Shown: positions 61,414 to 64,000 of the stretch, piece by piece
Position numbering within the stretch: the stretch's first letter is position 1
How the letters are laid out: every line of letters begins with the position of its first letter
From: Marinobacter sp. NP-4(2019)
GTDB taxonomy: Bacteria; Pseudomonadota; Gammaproteobacteria; Pseudomonadales; Oleiphilaceae
DNA length: 64,000 bases
Direction: 5' to 3'
Assembly: GCF_003994855.1 (NCBI RefSeq)
Contig: NZ_CP034142.1
Span: 3,906,001-3,970,000, forward strand
Notes under the pieces: generated by a model
Told to the model about the DNA's origin: nothing
Database searches by the model: none
Seen by the model: only the letters and a program-made list of their open reading frames with translations
Made by a program: the position numbers and the translations under genes

Positions 61414-62226
61414 ATGACTGACCGACACTTAGACAAGACACCCACCATTCTTCGGAAGATCGTTGACCGGAAGTGGGAGGAAATTGACGAGCGGAAGCCG
61501 CGGGTTTCTGTTTCTGACCTGAAAGCCATGGCCGGTGATCAACCGCCAGCGCGAGGCTTCGCCAACGCGTTGCGCACCCGCATTGAACAGGCCACGCCCG
61601 CGGTTATCGCCGAAATCAAGAAGGCATCTCCCAGCAAAGGCATTCTCCGCGATCCGTTTGAACCGGCATTGATTGCCGAGAGCTACGAAGAGGGCGGCGC
61701 TGCCTGTTTGTCTGTACTGACAGACCGGGATTTCTTCCAGGGCCACGAGGACTATCTTAAGGCCGCGCGCGCTGCCTGCAGCCTGCCGGTGATCCGCAAG
61801 GACTTCATGGTGGCGCCCTACCAGGTGTACGAAAGCCGGGCCATCGGTGCCGACTGCATCCTGCTGATCGCCGCCTGCCTCACCAAAGACCAGATGCAGG
61901 AACTGGAAGGCATCGCCCACGAAATCGGTCTGGACGTGCTGGTGGAAGTGCACGATGGCGAGGAAATGGACGATGCGCTGACCCTGAAAACACCGCTGGT
62001 GGGCATCAACAACCGCAACCTGCACACCTTCGAGGTGTCCCTGGACACCACCTTCGACCTGCATGAGCGGATTTCAGCAGATCGCCTGACCATCACCGAA
62101 AGCGGCATCATGACCCGTGCTGATGTTGAGGCCATGACCGATCGGGGCATCTATGGCTTTTTGGTAGGTGAATCGTTCATGCGGGCAGACGAGCCCGGGC
62201 AGAAATTACGAGAGCTGTTTTTCTAA
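61414..62226 (+). CDS. trpC: Indole-3-glycerol-phosphate synthase
   Basis: 270 residues, monofunctional (no TrpF domain). It closes the indole ring. Signatures: ILRKIVDRKWEEIDERK near residue 10, PAVIAEIKKASPSKGILR near 64, CLSVLTDRDFFQGHEDYL near 96, VIRKDFMVAPYQVYESRAIGADCILLI near 124-150, and LVGINNRNLHTFEV near 190. Catalytic Lys and Glu residues lie in these strands. The ATG is only 24 bases after the end of element E, so the palindrome could affect its translation. Confidence 0.96.
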   Translation: MTDRHLDKTPTILRKIVDRKWEEIDERKPRVSVSDLKAMAGDQPPARGFANALRTRIEQATPAVIAEIKKASPSKGILRDPFEPALIAESYEEGGAACLSVLTDRDFFQGHEDYLKAARAACSLPVIRKDFMVAPYQVYESRAIGADCILLIAACLTKDQMQELEGIAHEIGLDVLVEVHDGEEMDDALTLKTPLVGINNRNLHTFEVSLDTTFDLHERISADRLTITESGIMTRADVEAMTDRGIYGFLVGESFMRADEPGQKLRELFF

Positions 62227-62248
62227 GAGGACCAACTGAGAAGCCGAA

Positions 62249-62360
62249 ACGGGGCGGTGGGTAGGGTTGACCAAAAGCGTGCGGAGCCATGGATGGCGGA
62301 GCCCGAGCGTACAGGGAGGTATTCACAGCGTATTTTGGTCAACCCTACCCACCGCCCCGT
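62249..62360 (+). repeat. Palindromic repeat element F
   Basis: Arms 62249-62276 and 62333-62360 are perfect 28-base complements (ACGGGGCGGTGGGTAGGGTT at the outer end). The core CGTGCGGAGCCATGGATGGC...CGTACAGGGAGGTATTCAC matches D except for one base. It fills the space between the convergent trpC (stop 22 bases before) and DUF4202 gene (stop 23 bases after). Confidence 0.93.
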
Positions 62361-62383
62361 GCACTAATTTTTACATTAAGAGG

Positions 62384-62998
62384 TCACCCGCCAGGTTCCG
62401 CCAAAGCCTCCTGCAACAATGCCAGCAAATGCGCGGGCATGCCCTCGGCCAGCTTCAGCGCCGCCTCATGCCCCCGTGGCGACATCTTGCCCCAGGTCCG
62501 ACGGACAATACGCAACCACTTTTCCCGATCGTACTCCGCCTTTTCTTCATAGAAGTCAGCGAAATAACGCTCCAGAAACACCATGCAGGCGACATCCTCC
62601 AGCAGCTGTGTATCCGCATCCTTGCGTAATTCCCGCTTGGTAAGAATCGTCTCAACCCGGTCACACTCCTCCTGTGGATAACCACAACCCGCCATGATCT
62701 CCGCCGCTCGACGACCGTGCATGCGACCGCAGGCCTGACGCCATTCGTAATAGCCTTTTCGCCCTTCCGGATATTCTTTACGAGGCATGGTCCAGCGCTC
62801 GATGTGCTGGGCCCGGCAGGCGATCTGCAGCCGCTCGCTCGGTTCCGGCTCAAGCTCGAACAGCCATCGGGTCATATGCAGGCTGTAGGCGTACTCCCGC
62901 GGGAGCAGGTCTTCACCCACCTGTTCCCGGTTGGGATCTTCACGGTTAGCGTCGTCGATGGCGCGCAAGGCGCAGTCCAGGTGTTCGGATTGGCTCAT
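62384..62998 (-). CDS. DUF4202 family protein
   Basis: 204 residues, soluble, helical. The family pattern is seen in AIDDANREDPNREQVG near the start, LACRAQHIERWTMPRKEYPEGRKGYYEWR is read at about 58-86 (His and Arg rich), VETILTKRELRKDADTQLLEDVACMVFLERYF near 120-150. The spacing of His, Asp and Glu residues recalls HD-type metal hydrolases, an inference. Biochemical function unknown. It is sometimes found near sulfur-assimilation genes, which are not in this window. Confidence 0.85.
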   Translation of the reverse strand: MSQSEHLDCALRAIDDANREDPNREQVGEDLLPREYAYSLHMTRWLFELEPEPSERLQIACRAQHIERWTMPRKEYPEGRKGYYEWRQACGRMHGRRAAEIMAGCGYPQEECDRVETILTKRELRKDADTQLLEDVACMVFLERYFADFYEEKAEYDREKWLRIVRRTWGKMSPRGHEAALKLAEGMPAHLLALLQEALAEPGG

Positions 62999-63048
62999 TG
63001 TCTGGATACCATGTATTAGCGGATGCCCCTGATTCGGGTGTTATTTGA

Positions 63049-63666
63049 TCAAACCTGCGCAGAAGGGCGGTCCTTCATACGGTCAAACCACGCCTGCAAA
63101 TGGGTCTGTTCCGGCTTGATGCGAATTTTTACCACCCGGGCAAAGGCAATGGCGGCAAAGGCATTAATATCAGCAGCGGTCAAACGATCACAGCAGATGT
63201 ATTCCTTGCCCTCCAGATGCTTGTCCAGGAAGTGCATGAATTTTTCCACGCTGATTCCGCACTCTTCGCCCCATTCCTTGATTGGATTCATGCGGTCCTT
63301 GAAATAACCACTGGTATGCTGGAAACACATGCCTGCGGGCATGAACAGGTACAGTTCAATCCAGCGCAGCCACTGTTCGATGATGGTCTTCTCCAGAGGA
63401 GTATCACCCAAAAGTGTCGGTGTCTCCGGATAGCTCTCTTCGAAGTAACGGCAAATGGCCATGGTTTCCGCCACGCAGGTGCCGTCGTCAAGCTTCATCA
63501 CCGGTACTTTTTTCATCGGGTTCATGGCGACGTACTCGGGGGTCAGGTTTTCCCCTTTCTGGATATCGATCTCCACGAATTCGACCTTGTCCAGCAGCCC
63601 TTTTTCGGCCAAAAACATACGGACACGACGAGGATTGGGTGCGGTTTTCGTCTCGAAGATTTTCAT
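63049..63666 (-). CDS. Glutathione S-transferase family protein
   Basis: 205 residues from the ATG at 63666 (GGAGCC upstream). N-terminal thioredoxin fold with APNPRRVRMFLAEKGL near residue 9, the cis-Pro motif KKVPVMKLDDGTCVAETMAICRYFEE near 53-78, and a helical C-domain with RLTAADINAFAAIAFA near 160, the N-capping box. It conjugates glutathione to electrophiles or acts in stress; substrate unknown. It lies between DUF4202 and a hydrolase on the same strand. Confidence 0.92.
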   Translation of the reverse strand: MKIFETKTAPNPRRVRMFLAEKGLLDKVEFVEIDIQKGENLTPEYVAMNPMKKVPVMKLDDGTCVAETMAICRYFEESYPETPTLLGDTPLEKTIIEQWLRWIELYLFMPAGMCFQHTSGYFKDRMNPIKEWGEECGISVEKFMHFLDKHLEGKEYICCDRLTAADINAFAAIAFARVVKIRIKPEQTHLQAWFDRMKDRPSAQV

Positions 63667-63737
63667 TATTCTGGCTCCGTCAGTGGAATTGAACGCGTCA
63701 CAACCATGCAAGAGACTGACGTGAAAAAACGGTTGCG

Positions 63738-64000
63738 TCAAGCAACCAGCCAGTGCCGCATTTGCTCGATAATCCATCGGGGATCATCCAGCGGCAAATC
63801 GTGCCCCGCTTCCGGATGCAGCTTCAGGGTCCACTGCCAACGCTGCTCCAGCACCCAACTGCACTTCCAGTGCACAATACGATCCCTCTTGCAGGCCAAC
63901 AAGAGCGCATCCGGCAGTGGGCGACGGTTCAGCGGCTGGTAGGAGGCCGCCGCCTTCAACTGCTGCCAGGCATTGTGCAGTGACACCGGACGCTGGCGCT
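63738..64000 (-). CDS. C-terminal part of an alpha/beta-hydrolase-like protein (partial)
   Basis: The frame runs off the right edge, so only the last 87 or so codons are visible. The segment PDALLLACKRDRIVHWKCSWVLEQRWQ and then LHPEAGHDLPLDDPRWIIEQM holds the Asp and the GHD catalytic His expected in the last third of an alpha/beta hydrolase, with the Asp in the CKRDRIV strand end. The nucleophile Ser lies outside the window. Substrate unknown. Confidence 0.72.
   Translation of the reverse strand, partial: RQRPVSLHNAWQQLKAAASYQPLNRRPLPDALLLACKRDRIVHWKCSWVLEQRWQWTLKLHPEAGHDLPLDDPRWIIEQMRHWLVA

Noticed and set aside
59781..62360. Palindromic elements as ordinary intrinsic terminators
   Set aside because: None is followed by a T-run on either strand, D is not near a stop codon, and terminators do not share a conserved 50-base core.

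Overview
The window reads as chromosomal DNA of a moderately GC-rich marine gammaproteobacterium. The gene set (split ovothiol synthase, TRAP and DauA organic-acid carriers, large-type isocitrate lyase, the lptD-surA-pdxA-rsmA-apaH block, the amgK-murU block, trpE/G/D/C) points to Marinobacter or a close relative. That taxon is an inference from repertoire, because no rRNA or marker alignment is available here. I saw no tRNA, rRNA, insertion sequence, prophage or CRISPR array.

Layout. 1-4.4 kb: the 3' end of an unknown gene, a two-gene ovothiol synthase (methyltransferase and sulfoxide synthase on separate genes) and an SLC13-type permease. 4.6-9.5 kb: the least ordinary region. It has a degenerate sigma-54-type activator and an outer-membrane barrel on the plus strand. 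On the minus strand are four secreted proteins: an Asp/Asn/Ser repeat protein, two small proteins with double-glycine-like motifs just after a Sec signal, and a periplasmic C39 peptidase. A GG-N10-GC promoter lies upstream. The arrangement recalls the Pseudomonas Fap functional-amyloid system without being an obvious copy. 9.8-20.9 kb: aceA, a CASTOR/POLLUX-like channel, an unknown barrel, dauA, a small ribbon-helix-helix protein behind a perfect 19-bp palindrome, a ChaN-like lipoprotein, a macrodomain/GH84 pair and an acyltransferase. 21-32.9 kb: a TRAP transporter, a cfa-like methyltransferase fused translationally to a flavin reductase, two porins, dps with OxyR-like boxes, a disulfide reductase and a LysE exporter.

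32.8-43.4 kb: aroG with a leader peptide rich in Phe/Trp/Tyr and a terminator (classic attenuation), a J-domain membrane protein, an RND efflux pair, an aminotransferase and an inositol-phosphatase-like gene. 43.8-55.9 kb: slmA, thiG-thiS, and the long minus-strand operon lptD-surA-pdxA-rsmA-apaH-DUF423-thiS-thiG, diverging from amgK-murU-djlA-like. 56-64 kb: rpe-gph, then a trp leader peptide (Trp-Trp-Arg-Trp) and trpE-trpG-trpD-trpC, followed by DUF4202, a glutathione transferase and a truncated hydrolase.

The strongest unexplained signal is a family of six 100-114 bp elements (43.4, 43.6, 59.8, 60.0, 61.3 and 62.2 kb). Each has a conserved core of about 50 bp, with two small nested palindromes, held between near-perfect inverted arms of 24-30 bp. 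The arms differ from copy to copy but stay complementary within each copy. Five of the six sit 20-55 bp after a stop codon, and four are inside or at the end of the trp gene cluster.
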